Origin: Ophiosphaerella korrae
Lineage: Eukaryota > Ascomycota > Dothideomycetes > Pleosporales > Phaeosphaeriaceae
Length of the DNA: 53,752 nucleotides
Assembly (NCBI GenBank): GCA_028456385.1
Contig: JALNQF010000283.1
Location: forward strand, 1 to 53,752
Reading direction: 5' to 3'
Shown: in pieces, positions 35,825 through 48,895 of the stretch
Layout of the letters: every line of letters begins with the position of its first letter
Numbering within the stretch: position 1 is the stretch's first letter
Translations under genes and position numbers: made by a program
The notes under the pieces: generated by a model
What the model was told of the DNA's origin: nothing
Database searches by the model: none
What the model saw: only the letters and a program-made list of their open reading frames with translations

Positions 35825-37450
35825 ATGGCTGAAGTTTTGGCTCCAATCGGGTTTTGCTTCGCGACCATTGGCTTCATCCTGAATACCCTCCCCACAGTCG
35901 TTGAGTCCGCCGACAATTGCGAGCACGTCGGAGTCCAAAAACAGTCGTACGGGATTCGCTTCGCTGCATGTCAATCAAAATATAGCAATTTGGAAACACA
36001 ATGGAAAAGCTCAACATCGCAGCCACGAGGAAGATCGTGGAGTCTTTGAAGGGGGACATAGACAAAGCATTGAAAGAGTATAGCCTGTATGAGCCAGAGG
36101 AGAAGGGATTTTGGAAGAAGGTTAAACTTGCATTGTGCCGCAAGCATTTCTTGAAAGCCAAAGATGTGAAGAGCGGTGTGGTGAATGTAACCAAAGCTCG
36201 TGCATACGCTGTCTACGAAAAGAGATTCCTCGAAAGTTGGATTAAAACACTAGAAGAGGCTCTCAAAGGGGTGGAATACTTGGATGAGAAAGAGCTGGAG
36301 CGGCAGAGGGCGGAAGATGACCCTGTGGTGGTTAAACGTCGTGAAACGGAAGATATGAAGCTGTTTGTGTAGAGCCTAGAGCACGTAGCGAAATGTTTGT
36401 ATGATGAATGCACAGACACGCCTCAGACCAAAGATTGGGCTTTGGGTCTTCGAGGTCCTCAAAAGTTCAAGGATATCACATATTGGAATTTCATAGACCG
36501 TATCAACATCGAATTGTTATTCTCCTTGGGCACCGAACCGCCCGACAATGAGCACCGTCTCCACATACGCCACTCCAGGAGGGACTTCCAAGATCGGGTA
36601 CCATGGCAGGAAGTTGTCCTTGGCCAGTGTGAGGAAGCCATGCCTTCATATGTTAGCCGTCACATCCATAATCCACCGACAAGAAGGACACGGCCTCTGG
36701 GGGAGCTATTCTCTGAGGGTTACTTTAATAGCGACATTAGACAAAAAGCCTGGAGGGGAGAGTTTCCAAAATTAACCGACGGGCTATCAAACTAGGCTCT
36801 ATTTCTCTGGAACACGAAATGGACTGAAACCCTCTGCTGTTACGGCCTACAAATCGAAAATGGGGCTGCAGGCGAGGATTGCGTAGTGCATAGATTTACC
36901 GTGAAGCATGAGGATTCCGAGTGTTCCCATAGAGACTCGCGCTTGAGGAACTTGGGATTGCTTTTGGCGGAACTCATTTTGGCGACACCAATGAAGTATG
37001 CATGCAGTGGAAATGTTTCCGATGCAAAGTATGATAACTTGGTCAATGGTGAATGGTCGACAACTTATCGGGAAAAAAATTTGGCCGCCGTCATCGACCG
37101 GTCAGGATCCGATGAGATCTCCAAAGCGGTGGAATACTGTCTGGTCAGCGAATCGCCGCTTGCGAAAGATCCTTTCGAACCTGGGTTTCTGTTGAAGTGT
37201 ATCGATCAAATATACAAACTGTGCGTGATTATGACCGGCATATTTGAACACATACTAATATTAGCGTAGGATATTCGAGTGGTACAAGGAAGAGATGAAA
37301 CAACAGCCGTTCTACAATCGATTCAACGAAGAAATTGAAGCCTGGTTGGAAGAAGCGTTCGAGATGCTAATAGACCTGGAACTTTACCTGGGAAATGGAG
37401 ACATGTCCCTAGCGTCTTCAGAAGGAGTATATGAGACGCTACTAACCTAA
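35825..37450 (+). pseudogene. DUF7580/HeLo-like domain protein, disrupted
   Basis: N-terminal part (MAEVLAPIGFCFATIG, LPTVVESADNC) resembles the HeLo-like helical start of fungal prion/incompatibility proteins. A one-base frame change occurs near 36005-36015. After that a single frame runs to 37220, broken by TAG at 36370-36372 and 36793-36795. It has the look of a DUF7580 domain: DWALGLRG, PPTRRTRPLGELF and the ECSHRDSRLRNLGLLLAELIL block. A 49-bp intron (37221-37269, GTGCGT, ACTAAT branch, GTAG) leads to the final exon (FEWYKEEMKQQPFYN), which ends at TAA 37450. Members of this family are linked to fungal death-fold and kinase/NLR systems; biochemical role is unknown. Family name is from recalled motifs. 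Confidence 0.6.
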
Positions 37451-37679
37451 CCGCTTCACTTGCAAAACGGAGACGTGCTTTTAGGGCTACCTGAAGAGGC
37501 ATCTAAGACTCTACTAAAACTAGAACTTAACGCGTAAAGTGGATACAAGTCTTTAAAGTAGGGGGAGGCATAGGGTGGATATACTATATATAGCAGCTAG
37601 TAGCAGATGGTAGCGGCTCTATACCATTATATCACAAAAATGTCTACCAGAAAACTTATTTATCTAATTATTAAGGTGT

Positions 37680-38934
37680 TAATCTGGTCAAGGCAGAGAT
37701 TGCCGAAGTAAGAAAACAACTAGAAATAGTAACTGAAGAGAAAATGGAGATAGAAGTGTTGTGGAACATGCTGGGTAGTCGCTGGCAAAGGAGAAAGAAT
37801 CTGCTGAGATGCAAAGTGAAGTCGGCGAGTTGAAGGCAAAAATCGAGGTTTTGGCTGACAACCTTTAGAAAGAGATGGCTGTGAATGGAGGTGAAGCTGG
37901 CAGTTTAGATGCTGCGAATATGCAGTTGGATATCTATAACAGTTACACTGCGGATCTTGTGGAACTGAACACTATGAAATTGTACGCATCCCCTCCCTTG
38001 TGTTTTTGTATAATGGGCAGTTGAATAGTTGCCTACTACCTCGAGATCACTCACGGGAATATGGAAGCTTGTAGATTCTCTAGTAAAGAATTACTTTTTA
38101 CTCGATATACCAAATGGGTTGTTTGAGGTTCGGCAGCCAAAGTCCGGCATTAAAATAGCTGATGACATTATTTCTCTTTTACTAGAATCACGGCAAATGG
38201 ATTTAACAAGCCTGTAATTTTCCGCGAATCCCATTTGGGTCCGTCCTGATTCCTCCTACTAACAGCTAGGCTGCAAAATTTATACGCCAGGCTGTTGTAT
38301 TGAACGTTATAGCTGCCACCTTTGTGAAATGGGTATTTATAGCTGCGCCACTGCATATCGCCCGGGCTGGCATTGACGATATTCTTTCTGCGATGATGAA
38401 GCAGGACGCAAAGAAGGAATATCGGTTTTTCGTACGATATTGATCTCAGGATCTATAGAAAGCTCATTCAGTGAAAAAGACATGCAAGTACTTGTACAAT
38501 GGTTCCAAAACAATTTTGGGGACCTAACGACGCCGACGGCTCGCACAGGCATGAAGAAGGACTTATGGAGACTCTTTAAGGAGGCCAAACGCTCTTGGGT
38601 GGAACCACGCCAGAGTGATCACAAGGTTGTAGTGACTTTCGAACTAAAGTCCTTTCCAGATTCGTGGGAAATCTATCCTGAACCTCGTTCTCGGCGCGAG
38701 CAGAACGCGAAGCGCAGCCAGTGTTCCGACCCTGATGGCGAGAATAGAGTGGCATTCTTTGCATTCCTGGCGATTATCATGAGTGGGGATGTCGCGGACG
38801 AGACGGCACATCGCGGCGTAATTATCAATTATTTCCATCTCCGCGAGGCCGAACATGAATGGTGGAGAGAACAAAAGAGGCGTTTCTCTCGTACCTCCAT
38901 CTCTCACACTATATCCGAGCCGACTCCTTTTTGA
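37680..38934 (+). pseudogene. Coiled-coil and helical protein relic(s), unidentified
   Basis: Three adjacent coding-like pieces. The first, about 37680-37980, is a Glu/Lys-rich coiled coil (KAEIAEVRKQLEIVTEEK, then EVGELKAKIEVL). It has a frame change near 37775 and TAG at 37866-37868. The second, 38029-38217, holds LTGIWKLVDSLVKNYFLLD. The third, from about 38270, has a hydrophobic helix (VVLNVIAATFVKWVFIAAPLHI) and then a soluble part (MQVLVQWFQNNFGD, FFAFLAIIMSGDV) in another frame to 38934. Possible introns (donor GTACGC at 37981, acceptor ATAG near 38028) do not join the frames cleanly. I could not decide whether it is one decayed gene or two. Confidence 0.4.
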
Positions 38935-41334
38935 ATTTCCGGTTTCATTACCGGTACCGTGAAAATGCAGATCAGACTTCACCTTGGCCAATTTCCTTTA
39001 GTTTGCCCCGAATTTCGCCTATATTAGGTGTATGCTTTGAAGATGGGAGCAGTAGAAGATGAGAGATTTTTCATCAATAGAGAAGTGCAATGTTGAACCT
39101 ATCCTATCCGTATGATGGTTTTTATTCCCCTACATATATAAAATTCGCAAAGCAAAGGGAGCAAAATAGATAGAAGCAGGAACAAATGTGATGTAGACAC
39201 CAGCCCGAAACCAATTGTAATCGATTAGCATGGCGAGAGGTCCAATCATCGGTGGTTGAAAAGTAAGGCTATCAAGTAATTTAATGAGGTTGGCTGATGC
39301 TATATGATTCTATTCGAGTACCTTTTATCTTTAGCAAATGAATGACCGACGGGTCGCTAGCCTCCGCGTCTCCGGCATCTTTGACAACATTTCATATGCA
39401 CACCTGCCCCTTGATCTGCCGAAAGGACGGATAATCGAAAGGGCGACCAGTCTCCTGAGGCATGTACGTGCGTTATTATCGCGGCTCGCCTTTTCCACGC
39501 ATCCAACAAACCAGGCGGTACTTTGATGATTCTACCCAACACTTTAAGGTCTCTTGTAGGCCACACTAGATAACCCATTACACATACTACCCGACAGGAT
39601 AATATATACCTAAACTTTCCCATGGTACCAGCCGCCTTGGGCGAGCTCATCGAGTCCGAAACGGGCTACAGGTGGAGCGAACCACGCTGCTACATCGTGA
39701 CTTTATTCCCAAAGCATGTCCCTAGATTGAACATGACTGATTTGGGAAGGGGCAGATCGGGTAACGGGTTTGATGACCTATGAGGTGTTTTTTCTTTTTC
39801 CTATATTCAAGTTTGAAGCAGCCATAGCCTGTTAGAACGTCGTTATTGATATCAATGGCCCAAGAGGTACGATTTATGGGTCCTTTTAACATGTATGATG
39901 TAATGGACTCTCGTAAACGCACCAGCAGTTTTGTGTCATCGAGTGTCTCAACCATGGAAAGATTATTCCAATCCATGGGCTGCTTGTAAAAGTAGAAAAT
40001 GCGGCAGAAACTTTTGTTGCAGAAGTCCTCCGTCCTAACGCAATCCAACCCATTGTCCTAAGCCTCATTAGACTGTGTCCCTCGCATGGCCAATCACATC
40101 ATACATGCTTTCGCGAGATTGACTGTACGCTGTAGAACAGCAGGGTAGTCTTTCGGGAGAGAAGAGAGTGCATTCCATCCCAATGCAGGTAACGGTAGGC
40201 TGACTTACATGTTCCGAAAAATTAGATCCTTTTGAAAAACGCCTATACAAGGAGAAGGTAGCGCAGGAGAGGTGTGCAGCCCCTGTGGTAGTAAGTGTTG
40301 AAGGCGCAAGAGAATGCAGACAATGCGGATAAAAAGCACGCAGCGCCGAAAAATCTCCAAAATCCACCGAAACAGATAGAAGAAAGATTTGCGGCGTAAC
40401 CTACGAAGCAACAAGCGCTGCAGTCGTAGTATAATCCTACAGCTTCCACTAGGTCACAAATGTTGTACAGGTTGCCCTAACATACGCCGCCCGCTATGGT
40501 CGTACCACCCGCCTTCCAAAGAAAGACAAACAAGCCAAATTATGGGGCGCACTTTATGTGCTAACTTCCTCCACTACAAAGGTCTATAGTATTTTATTGC
40601 CTTATGTTTGTGATCGTGATTATGGTGTTACCCAGTTTGTCTCTGGATGAGATGGCGCTGACGTGCTCCAAAATAACAATCGTCTGCAGTCGACGGTCTA
40701 ATATCCTGCAACCCGAAGACAGGCAGTGTGAGCCACTATTGCCACCAATTTGTATCGCAGAACGTGGCTTCCAGAGCGAATACAAGCGCTGCCTATGGGC
40801 ACGTGCCTCGAGCGGGTAACCCAGTAGGAGGCAAGGTTTTTGCGCCATAATGTCAAAGGCACGTCTGCATACTCTGTATAGATGCAAGCCGTTAGTTTTC
40901 CATCACCTTGTTGTCTGCATAATTAATGTGACACGTCGCTGCAAAGTATTAGCGGTTGTATGCATTACATTAGCGCTTCCAATTGTACGGCTTCACCGGA
41001 TAGCCACTTACAGATGCGGGGGTCGGCTTATAGTTCGTGCAGGACCTGATGGGCGCTTATGGTTGCTTAGGAGATTGAAACAGTTGTACGTGGCGGCATT
41101 ATCTTAAGTTGATTCGCTAGCCTTCTGTATGTCTGACTGGCGCCATCGAACCCCTCAAAAGGTTCAACAGTGACGTATTGCCACGTAGATGCTCTGTCGT
41201 TTGCTTTGCGTGCGATTCTGACACATTTAGTTACACAACAGTTGCGGTGTGCTGTTCCTTAGGTAACAAGTATAGTTCCTGGAACACGCAGAAACCCCAA
41301 ATCGATTCTAAAAGATTTCCACGTTATTGCTGCT
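38935..41334. other. Gene-poor region upstream of the helicase gene
   Basis: No convincing gene. One possible minus-strand coding segment lies at 39722-40070 (LDCVRTEDFCNKSFCRIF, SWAIDINNDVLTGYGCF) and has coding character. It is preceded by an in-frame TAG and by a GTAAGT donor-like site near 40210. I could not build a complete gene from it. Confidence 0.45.
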
Positions 41335-44300
41335 ATGGGGCGCGATTCAGGAGAGGACGCTGTCTTGATCTGGTACAAGTCTATCTTCTCGCGTCGTGTA
41401 GATCTCGTTGGCGACTATGCTGGTAACGAGCTATTTCTTGTCGAGTTTGATTCGCTCCTGCTCCAATGCTTCTCCAACCCAAAGCTCAACTTCAGCAGTA
41501 AGTTTACTTCACTTGGAGATTATCGGCCTGTTAATGCATTGACCAGCTGGCTTCCAACTGCTCCATGCGGTCTATATCGTTGAGAAATTTCTCCAAGGCT
41601 TGCTCTCCAGGAGCTGTCGGTTTCATATCGTCTGCTTTGATCAGAACGAAGACTTTTGTGTTCCAACAAATGCTCACCAGAAAGACCGCCACAAGTATAT
41701 GCTGGCACGATCAGTTGTCTTCAGGCACCTGGTACATAACTTGAACTCGAGTAATAGAATTGTTGTGAAACAGTTCGCTTCGTTTACGGATGCCGAGTTT
41801 GCACAGTACCTAAATGAAAGTGGCACTTACTTTGTCATGTGCCACGATGGCGCCATTCCGGACGTAGCAGTGCCAAAGACGCCACCATGTTCAGATATCA
41901 GAAATGATACCCAGGCACATGCGATGAAGGACTCGGTCGCTCCTCCATGTGTCGAACGTCTTCGCAAAATCAACCTCCGAGCAATGATTTCGTGGTTCAT
42001 TGGAAGCCGGTACAACGTTGCGTTGATCAATGAGTTACAATACGCAGACAGCAAGGCAAGTTACTACATTGTACTGCAACGTTATTTTTATTCTAACACT
42101 GCCTTAGGCGATGACTGTGGTCCTCGAGTCCTCGGGACCGCGGGGCATCAAAGGCTTTTGCAAATTCTATGGCACCGCAGCTGCTCAGACTGTGCCCCTC
42201 ACTATTGAAACTCCTAAATTGAATGAATTGAATGGAATTATTGATCATTCAGAAAGAGACATGATCTCCATCCTCGTCCTCCATGCAGTGATGCAGAATG
42301 GCGGAATACTTGCTGAGGAAGCTCCCATCTTCCTCCTACACACTGCTGCACTACAATATTTTCCCCTTGTACATCGAAGACCCTCGATTACTTCACAGGA
42401 CACTACTGAAAACCTTATCTGTTTATTTGCACGAGCAGCCGACTCCTTACTCCGTAACCACGAATTTCTAGACCAGCTCGATCTCCTCAATCTTCCTGTC
42501 AATCTTGCAGATTTACTCGATGGTTTCTTGCTTGCCTCTCTGGCCCACGATGTCTGCTTTCGTAATATGCTACTCGCCAACTCAGCAGTTAAGGAGAAAT
42601 ATGAAACCCTACTCAGCGCACTCGCTCAGGTCTTCAGAGGCGGTTTTGATGGGAAGCTCATTAAAGGAACGGCCACTAATTATCGAGATTCTGAAGACTT
42701 GACTCGCTGCTTTCACTCCGTTCCTAGCAATGATCGGAGCGTTATGCCTTTCAGAAACGCTATTTTCGACAAGTACCTTGCTCCAGTCAATCTGCACCTA
42801 AATGAGGGACTCTCAGATGGTTCAAGAATTGGGAATGCTAAGGTCTTTGAAGAACTGTCACATTGGCACAACCATAACAAGGTCGTCGCGATGAAAGGGC
42901 TGACGCAGAAACTTGGTTTCTTTGCTCGTCGGCGGAATGATTTGTATATGGCTGAAATGCATGCATATGCAGCCAGCCTTACCAATGCAGCTGGAAAGGT
43001 CCTGGATCCAGAAACAATAATCGTGAACCAAAAACTACAGCCAATCAAACCACAAAAGGCTTCCGTAGTAGCCAAATTCGAAAATCCGTACCAGCTCAAG
43101 AAGGGGGCATGTTCCAACAGTGGCAAGAAAATCAGTACTCCAACAAAGAAGAGCGGAAAAACTGCAGCTCTTGAGGCTGCAGCCGCTACCAAAGCAGCAA
43201 AAGCTCAGTCCAGAGGAAGTATAGACGCCGCTTCCTGGAGGGTAAAGTGTGAGGAGCTCCTATCTCAACCCAGTGTACAGCTCCAGTATATCACAGCAAG
43301 AGATTACTCCATGAAATTGCATAAAGCCAGCTTTTATACGCCAGAAGTGGAGCTATACATGGTTGACTGCCTCTTACGAATCTGGATCGAGTATCGTAAA
43401 GGCAAGGGTCTAGATACTTTTGCCAGCCTTCCAGCTTTGATTTGGGACGCTCTCCTGAGGTTGTCGAAAGTCGACTCAGGAATGACACCAGAGATTGTGG
43501 CTTCCCTGAAGGCGATTTCAAAGCTACTTGGATTCCCTACTCTCAATTACCAAGTTAGTGCTCCTAGCCGGTCACTAGCCTTCACTTGCGTGATCACTCG
43601 GGCAAAACTTATGAAAGTTTTGATCGGCCATACCGAACTATCTATCCCGGGTGGCGCGACAATTTTTCAGCTCGAGCATTGTGGACCATATCTTGAAAGA
43701 TCTATTGACTCGGCCCCAGATAGTCGTGTTCCATTCCATCCGGATGCATGGCAGCGTAAAGTTCTCGATGCAATTGATGAGAACCAGTCATTATTTGTTG
43801 TTGCACCAACGAGTGCTGGGAAGACTTTCATCTCATTCTATGCGATGAAGCACGTTCTCAGAAATGATGACGATGGCGTTGTCGTTTATGTTGCACCGAC
43901 CAAAGCTCTGGTCAATCAGATCGCCGCTGAAGTCCAAGCGCGCTTCTCTAAGACCTATAAGCATCCTGGAAAATCGGTCTGGGCAATACACACTCGAGAC
44001 TACCGAATCAATAACGCCACTGGATGTCAGATCTTGGTAACCGTGCCCCATATTCTCCAGATCATGTTGCTAGCTCCTGCAAATGCCGAGAAAAACAACT
44101 CTTGGAGCTGCCGGATCAAGCGAATAATTTTCGACGAAGTTCATTGTATCGGTCAGGCGGAAGATGGTGTAATTTGGGAACAGTTGCTGCTGCAGTCGCC
44201 TTGCCCTATCATTGCCCTCTCTGCAACTGTTGGCAATCCAAAGGAGTTCAGTAGTTGGCTTGGATCGACTCAAGAAGCAAATGGGAACAAGCTTCATACG

Positions 44301-46880
44301 ATTGAGTACCACCATCGATATTCAGACTTACGAAAGTTTATCTACATTCCCCCAAAGGAGTTTTGCTTTTCAGGTCTACCGGATAGCTCCCTTGTTCAAA
44401 CGCCAGGCTTAGACGGCATAGAAGCATTCAATTTCGTCCATCCTATTGCGAGTCTGAGTAACAGAGCTCGCGGAATGCCAAAAGATCTGCATCTGGAAGC
44501 TCGGGATTGTCTTTGGCTCTGGGAAGCAATGGAAAGGCACGCAACAGAGGAGTATACCGTTCCACCCAGTCTTAGTCCCCATCAAGCGCTTCCAGAGGTA
44601 ATTGAGAAAGTTCACATCTTCGAATGGGAGAAAGCACTGAGAGCTAAGCTTCTCGAATGGATGAACAAGGCGTCTTCGCCATTTGAAAAGGTTCAGCAAG
44701 ATCTAAGCAAAGCGTTAGTCAAGCCTGCAACTCGTTATCTCCTCAGAACCAACCATATCTGCAATGGCGAATGCAATGCCCGAAAAGTCCAAGCAGAGAG
44801 TCTTTCTTCCACTATTCTTCCGGCGCTTACCGATTTGCATGCAAAGAATGCCCTTCCGGCCATCCTTTTCAATTGGGATCGTGGTCATTGTGAGAGGTTA
44901 ATGAAAGACCTAGTGAACGAACTTGAGTTGACTGAGATAGCATGGAAGGATGCCAACACCTCGTGGAAAAAAAAACTTGCCGAATTTGAAAAGTTTAACA
45001 AGGAGCAAGAAGCAGTCAAGGCTAAACCCAAGGATGGGAAAAGCACTCCTAAGAACAAGGCCAAGCGTGGAAGCGACAGTAAGGGCGACGAGGAGAGAAT
45101 ATCAAAGGCTGACCGTGAACGCGAAGCTGGGTCTACAGAGCATAGCAAGTGGGATGGTTTCGACCCTCTTGCCCCAGTCAACGGCTTCCACTTTGCCAAT
45201 GTGAAAAAACTTCTGCAGTCTGAACTTAGCGAATACAAGGAGCAACTTCGTAAGCGAGGCATTGCTGAATGGCTTATTAGTGCTCTAAGCCGCGGCATCG
45301 GCGTCCATCATGCGGGTATGAACCGAAAATATCGTCAGGTGGTAGAGATTCTTTTCCGTAAAGGCTACTTGCAGGTTGTGATTGCTACGGGCACTCTTGC
45401 GCTGGGCATCCATATGCCCTGTAAGACCGTAGTCTTTGCTGGAGACTCCGTCTTCCTTACTGCGCTTAACTTTCGTCAGTGTGCTGGTCGTGCTGGTCGA
45501 AGAGGGTTTGATGTACTTGGAAATGTTCTGTTCCTTGGAATTCCCGTTCAAAGAATGTTCCATCTCTTAAGCTCACGACTTCCGGATCTCAATGGTCATT
45601 TTCCCATCACAACATCGCTCGTCTTGCGACTAGCCACGTTGCTCCATGGCACAAAAAATTCCAACTTCGCAATTCGGTCAATCGACTCTATTTTTTCACA
45701 GCCCCGATTATTCCTTGGCTCCCCTAAATCCAAAATGGCCGTACTGCACCACCTTCGCTTCTCCATCGAGTATCTAAGGCGTCAATCCTTGCTCAGTGTT
45801 GACGGTTCTCCGATCAATTTTGCTGGATGTGTCTCCCATCTATACTATACCGGTAATTCTGCCTGGGCCTTCCATGCCCTGCTCAGCTCAGGCTACTTCC
45901 ACGAGCTCTGCCAGGATATCAATACCAATCGCCATCAGGTATGCTTAAACCTTATGCTAGTTTTATCGCACATTTTTGGTCGACAGCAATGCAAACGCGC
46001 AGACGAGGAGGTGGTGAGGCAGTCGCCTTCGATCGTTTTCTTACCACCATTGCCGAAGAAAGCGGAAAGGGCGCTCCGAGCTCATAATAGCGAAACCCTG
46101 GAGATATTCAGCACCTACGTTAAGACTTTTGCCGATCAGCACCTTAAGAGCACGGATGATATGTTGCCACTAAGTGAGATGCAAATTGGTTCAGAGGAGC
46201 AGTTCAATATACTACCGAGCACAAACTGCCAGCACACAATTGTCCGCTCCCCGTTCGTCGCTCTTTCGGGCCATAACGACGAATTTGATAGTATCTCCGA
46301 TCTTTGTAGTACTGTGCGTGCTGGTGTCTTTCTAGAAGAAGCTGTTGTGCCATACTTGCCTGTCCATCCGGAGTATGCAGTCCCACTCAACGCATACTTG
46401 TACGACTTTTACAAGCATGGTGATGTGAATGCCCTGGAGCGAGCAAATAAGATCCGCAAGTTTGATGTTTGGTTCTACTTGAACGGTATGCCCTTCTCAG
46501 ATCTTGATAGTTGTTTACTAAACAAAAATCTAGATTTCTCACTCGTCCTTGCCACAATCACAACGAGTCTGACTAACTTCATGAATTCCTCCTTCGCTTC
46601 TGAGGCAAATATGATTGATCTGATGGGCACCGGTGACGCGTACGAAGAACCGGACGACCATAAATCCCAAGTCGAGGTTAGCGACAAGGCAGTACAACAG
46701 GGTGATGTTTCATATCCACATACTCTTTGGGCCCCTCTTGGCGTTTGGGACGATGAGGACGATGAGTCAAACGAGAGCAGGGATGCTCATGGCATGGATA
46801 TGCGCCTGCCGAAGGTGCTGAAGGCATTTGAGAGTTTGAGAGAGGATTTTGATAAAAAATTTAAGCAGATGTTCGCTTAG
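41335..46880 (+). CDS. DDX60-like Ski2-family RNA helicase
   Basis: Large intact protein, 1814 residues, near the size of animal DDX60 (about 1700). Exons are 41335-41497, 41547-42055 and 42108-46880. Intron 1 is 49 bp (GTAAGT...ACCAG). Intron 2 is 52 bp with a GC donor (AAG|GCAAGT), CTAAC branch and TTAG end. Helicase motifs are I APTSAGKT near residue 790, Ia PTKALVNQ, II DEVH near 900, III SAT, the ATGTLALGIHMP block and VI QCAGRAGRRG near 1348. A charged Lys/Glu insert lies between the two helicase domains. Animal DDX60 supports antiviral RNA sensing and translation control; the fungal role is not established. A 48-bp GT...AG segment at 45939-45986 is in frame and may be an optional intron. 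Its intactness among broken neighbours implies selection. Confidence 0.9.
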
Positions 46881-47139
46881 ACGTCTACATTGTAGCTCTC
46901 GATTATAGTATAAGTACTCGCACTCTTGAAAAATCGAGGAAGTGTCCTTTGCTAGTAATATGATTAACGGGAAGAGGTTTTTAGGATAAATTATCAGACT
47001 CTTCGATAGGGTTATTGTATAGAAGGCTAGTAAACAAGATATCATTACAACCTCAATAATATAGAGGGAATTCGGTTAGTAAATAAAGAGATTGCAAAGC
47101 TGTAAACTAAACTTCGGCATGTTGACATAACAATCACAG
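46881..47139. other. Short AT-rich 3' flank of the helicase gene
   Basis: No gene seen; AT-rich sequence leading into a retrotransposon remnant. Confidence 0.5.
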
Positions 47140-47544
47140 GTTGAGGAAGGAAGCCGAACGGGGTAAAATCAAGGTAGGTTACGTACATCCCAAGCAGATG
47201 TTCGCTGACGGCCCAACCAAATCATACCCTAAAAATAAGTGGACTAAGTTCCTGGAGCAATTCGACTAGGTAGAGAAACTGCCCGCAACATTGAAAGACT
47301 CCTAATTAGAGAGGGAGCTAAGACAACTTAAGGATCATAAGTCCTAAATAGAGATGAGACTGGTTGCGGCTTGAAATGGCTTCTAAGCTGAGGGGGTGTG
47401 ACAGATATAATAGTGCTTAAAGAGAGGTTTCGGAGGTAGAAGAATAAATAACCGAGGTTTAAATAGGCGTTGCGATATACCCTCAAAAAGATACACAAGA
47501 CAGTACAATCGACAATCAGTCTTTCATCAAATCTGACAGTAACA
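47140..47544 (+). mobile_element. Ty1/Copia LTR retrotransposon 3' remnant
   Basis: The end of a Copia-type RNase H is recognisable (IKVGYVHPKQMFADGPTK, PKNKWTKFLEQF) and ends at a TAG near 47266. A short spacer, the purine run GAGGGGG and an LTR beginning at 47397 follow. Gag, integrase, most of pol and the 5' LTR are absent. Confidence 0.7.
47397..47544 (+). repeat. Probable 3' LTR of the Copia remnant
   Basis: Starts TGTGAC directly after the purine tract and ends GTAACA 148 bp later, giving near-inverted termini. No second copy is present in the window, so the boundaries are inferred. Confidence 0.55.
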
Positions 47545-47954
47545 TGGTACAAAATCCAAAAACTAAGTCTATCCTAATAGGCTTCGAGTGCTTACTAGAG
47601 CGCTATCCTCCCTAGCTAGCATATGTGTATTAAGACCTTCTGTAGGTGGAACGGTATAAAGCTTCGGGTACTATAGCGGGTGCAGTAGTTGTTTCTCGTG
47701 GATGACTTCGGGGGCTCTCAAAGGCACTTGATACTAAGACAGTATTGTTGGAGGTAATTTGAAAAGAGTATCGGTAGCATTGCTTGTAATCAATAGATGA
47801 TAATACATAAGATGAACACAACTATCTAAGGGTAAGGAACGGTGTATATAGATCATGGCTTCTTAGCAGTCGCTGGTGACGGAGTGTGGCGTGGTTCGGC
47901 CCGCAGCCTTGGCCCAATAGTGGGTCGTAACAATGCGATCCTCTGTATTTTCGT

Positions 47955-48319
47955 CTAGATTCGTTCAAGACGGGCGCGAGCATCGTGAGCGAATGCAGCC
48001 CGCTTAGCTGGCATGTCGATAGGCTTGAATAAACCAACTGGGCCCTTCTTCTGGACAGAGACAACGGCCGCCCAAGGGATTTCGTACTCGACTGACTGTT
48101 CCATCTCTTCTTCCTGCAATACATCCGGGTTGGTAATAACTGCGTTGACGTCCCAGATCTTATTTTTAATCTTAGAAGGCCCAAGTTCCAATAGGGCTCG
48201 GAAATCCTTAGTAAGAATATATGATGCTACTTGTTGGAGGTAAGGTAACTTGGCATTTCTGAATTAGAAGGTAATTAATATTAATATAAAAACACACATA
48301 CACTGCTGCTCGACTCACG
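47955..48319 (-). pseudogene. Partial uncharacterised gene (C-terminal exon)
   Basis: Not recognised. A C-terminal exon, 48258-47955, codes for about 100 residues (YILTKDFRALLELG, IWDVNAVITNPDVLQEEEME, YEIPWAAVVSVQKKG). It is preceded by a good acceptor (AATTCAG) and by a GTGAGT donor at 48318, a 60-bp intron. Splicing into that donor places a TGA in frame upstream, so the 5' part is missing or broken. Confidence 0.4.
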
Positions 48320-48490
48320 ATCACCGTGTCACAAATAAGTGCGCTACATCAGAAAATAAGCTTTGCATAACAACAACCTCCAAACCGTCAAGCCGAACTT
48401 GCTCCCACAACTCTCAGAGATAGATGCTTCTTCCAGAAACACTACCCAGGCCAGTTCATACTCACGTGCACGGTGAATCACATACAAACC

Positions 48491-48895
48491 ATGAAGATAC
48501 AAGAGCCCGGAACGGCACCATGGAACCTGCGCATCAGCGCCGCCGATCTGACTAAGTTCAAAGCCGGCTTCGAGCCTCAGAACCAAAATCACAAATGGCG
48601 CATCTCGTCCGACGATAAGAGCGCGAGCGGCAGCATATCTATTACAATCGCTCGGACAGCGTTCAATAGGGAGATATATATACTTGATGTGAGGGAGGGC
48701 GACGACGGCAACACCATTGAAACGCTCACTTGGGAACAAAACAAGAACGGGAATCGCCTTTCGGAGGAGCATGCTAAGATGCAAGCAGTCGTCATAAGCA
48801 GAATTATTCTGGGGTGCGCTATCGAGGCATTGCCAAAGTATGATAATTCGATCATGTGGAAGAAGTTTCCTGCTGCTAAGAAGGATACCGACTGA
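48491..48895 (+). CDS. Small hypothetical protein
   Basis: Open frame of 134 residues from ATG 48491 to TGA 48893-48895, with no introns needed. It is mixed charged and polar (WNLRISAADLTKFKAGFEP, DGNTIETLTWEQNKNGNRL) with a hydrophobic helix (VVISRIILGCAIEAL) and a basic C-terminus. No signal peptide and no family recognised. It overlaps decayed sequence on the other strand, but its composition looks coding. Confidence 0.5.
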   Translation: MKIQEPGTAPWNLRISAADLTKFKAGFEPQNQNHKWRISSDDKSASGSISITIARTAFNREIYILDVREGDDGNTIETLTWEQNKNGNRLSEEHAKMQAVVISRIILGCAIEALPKYDNSIMWKKFPAAKKDTD

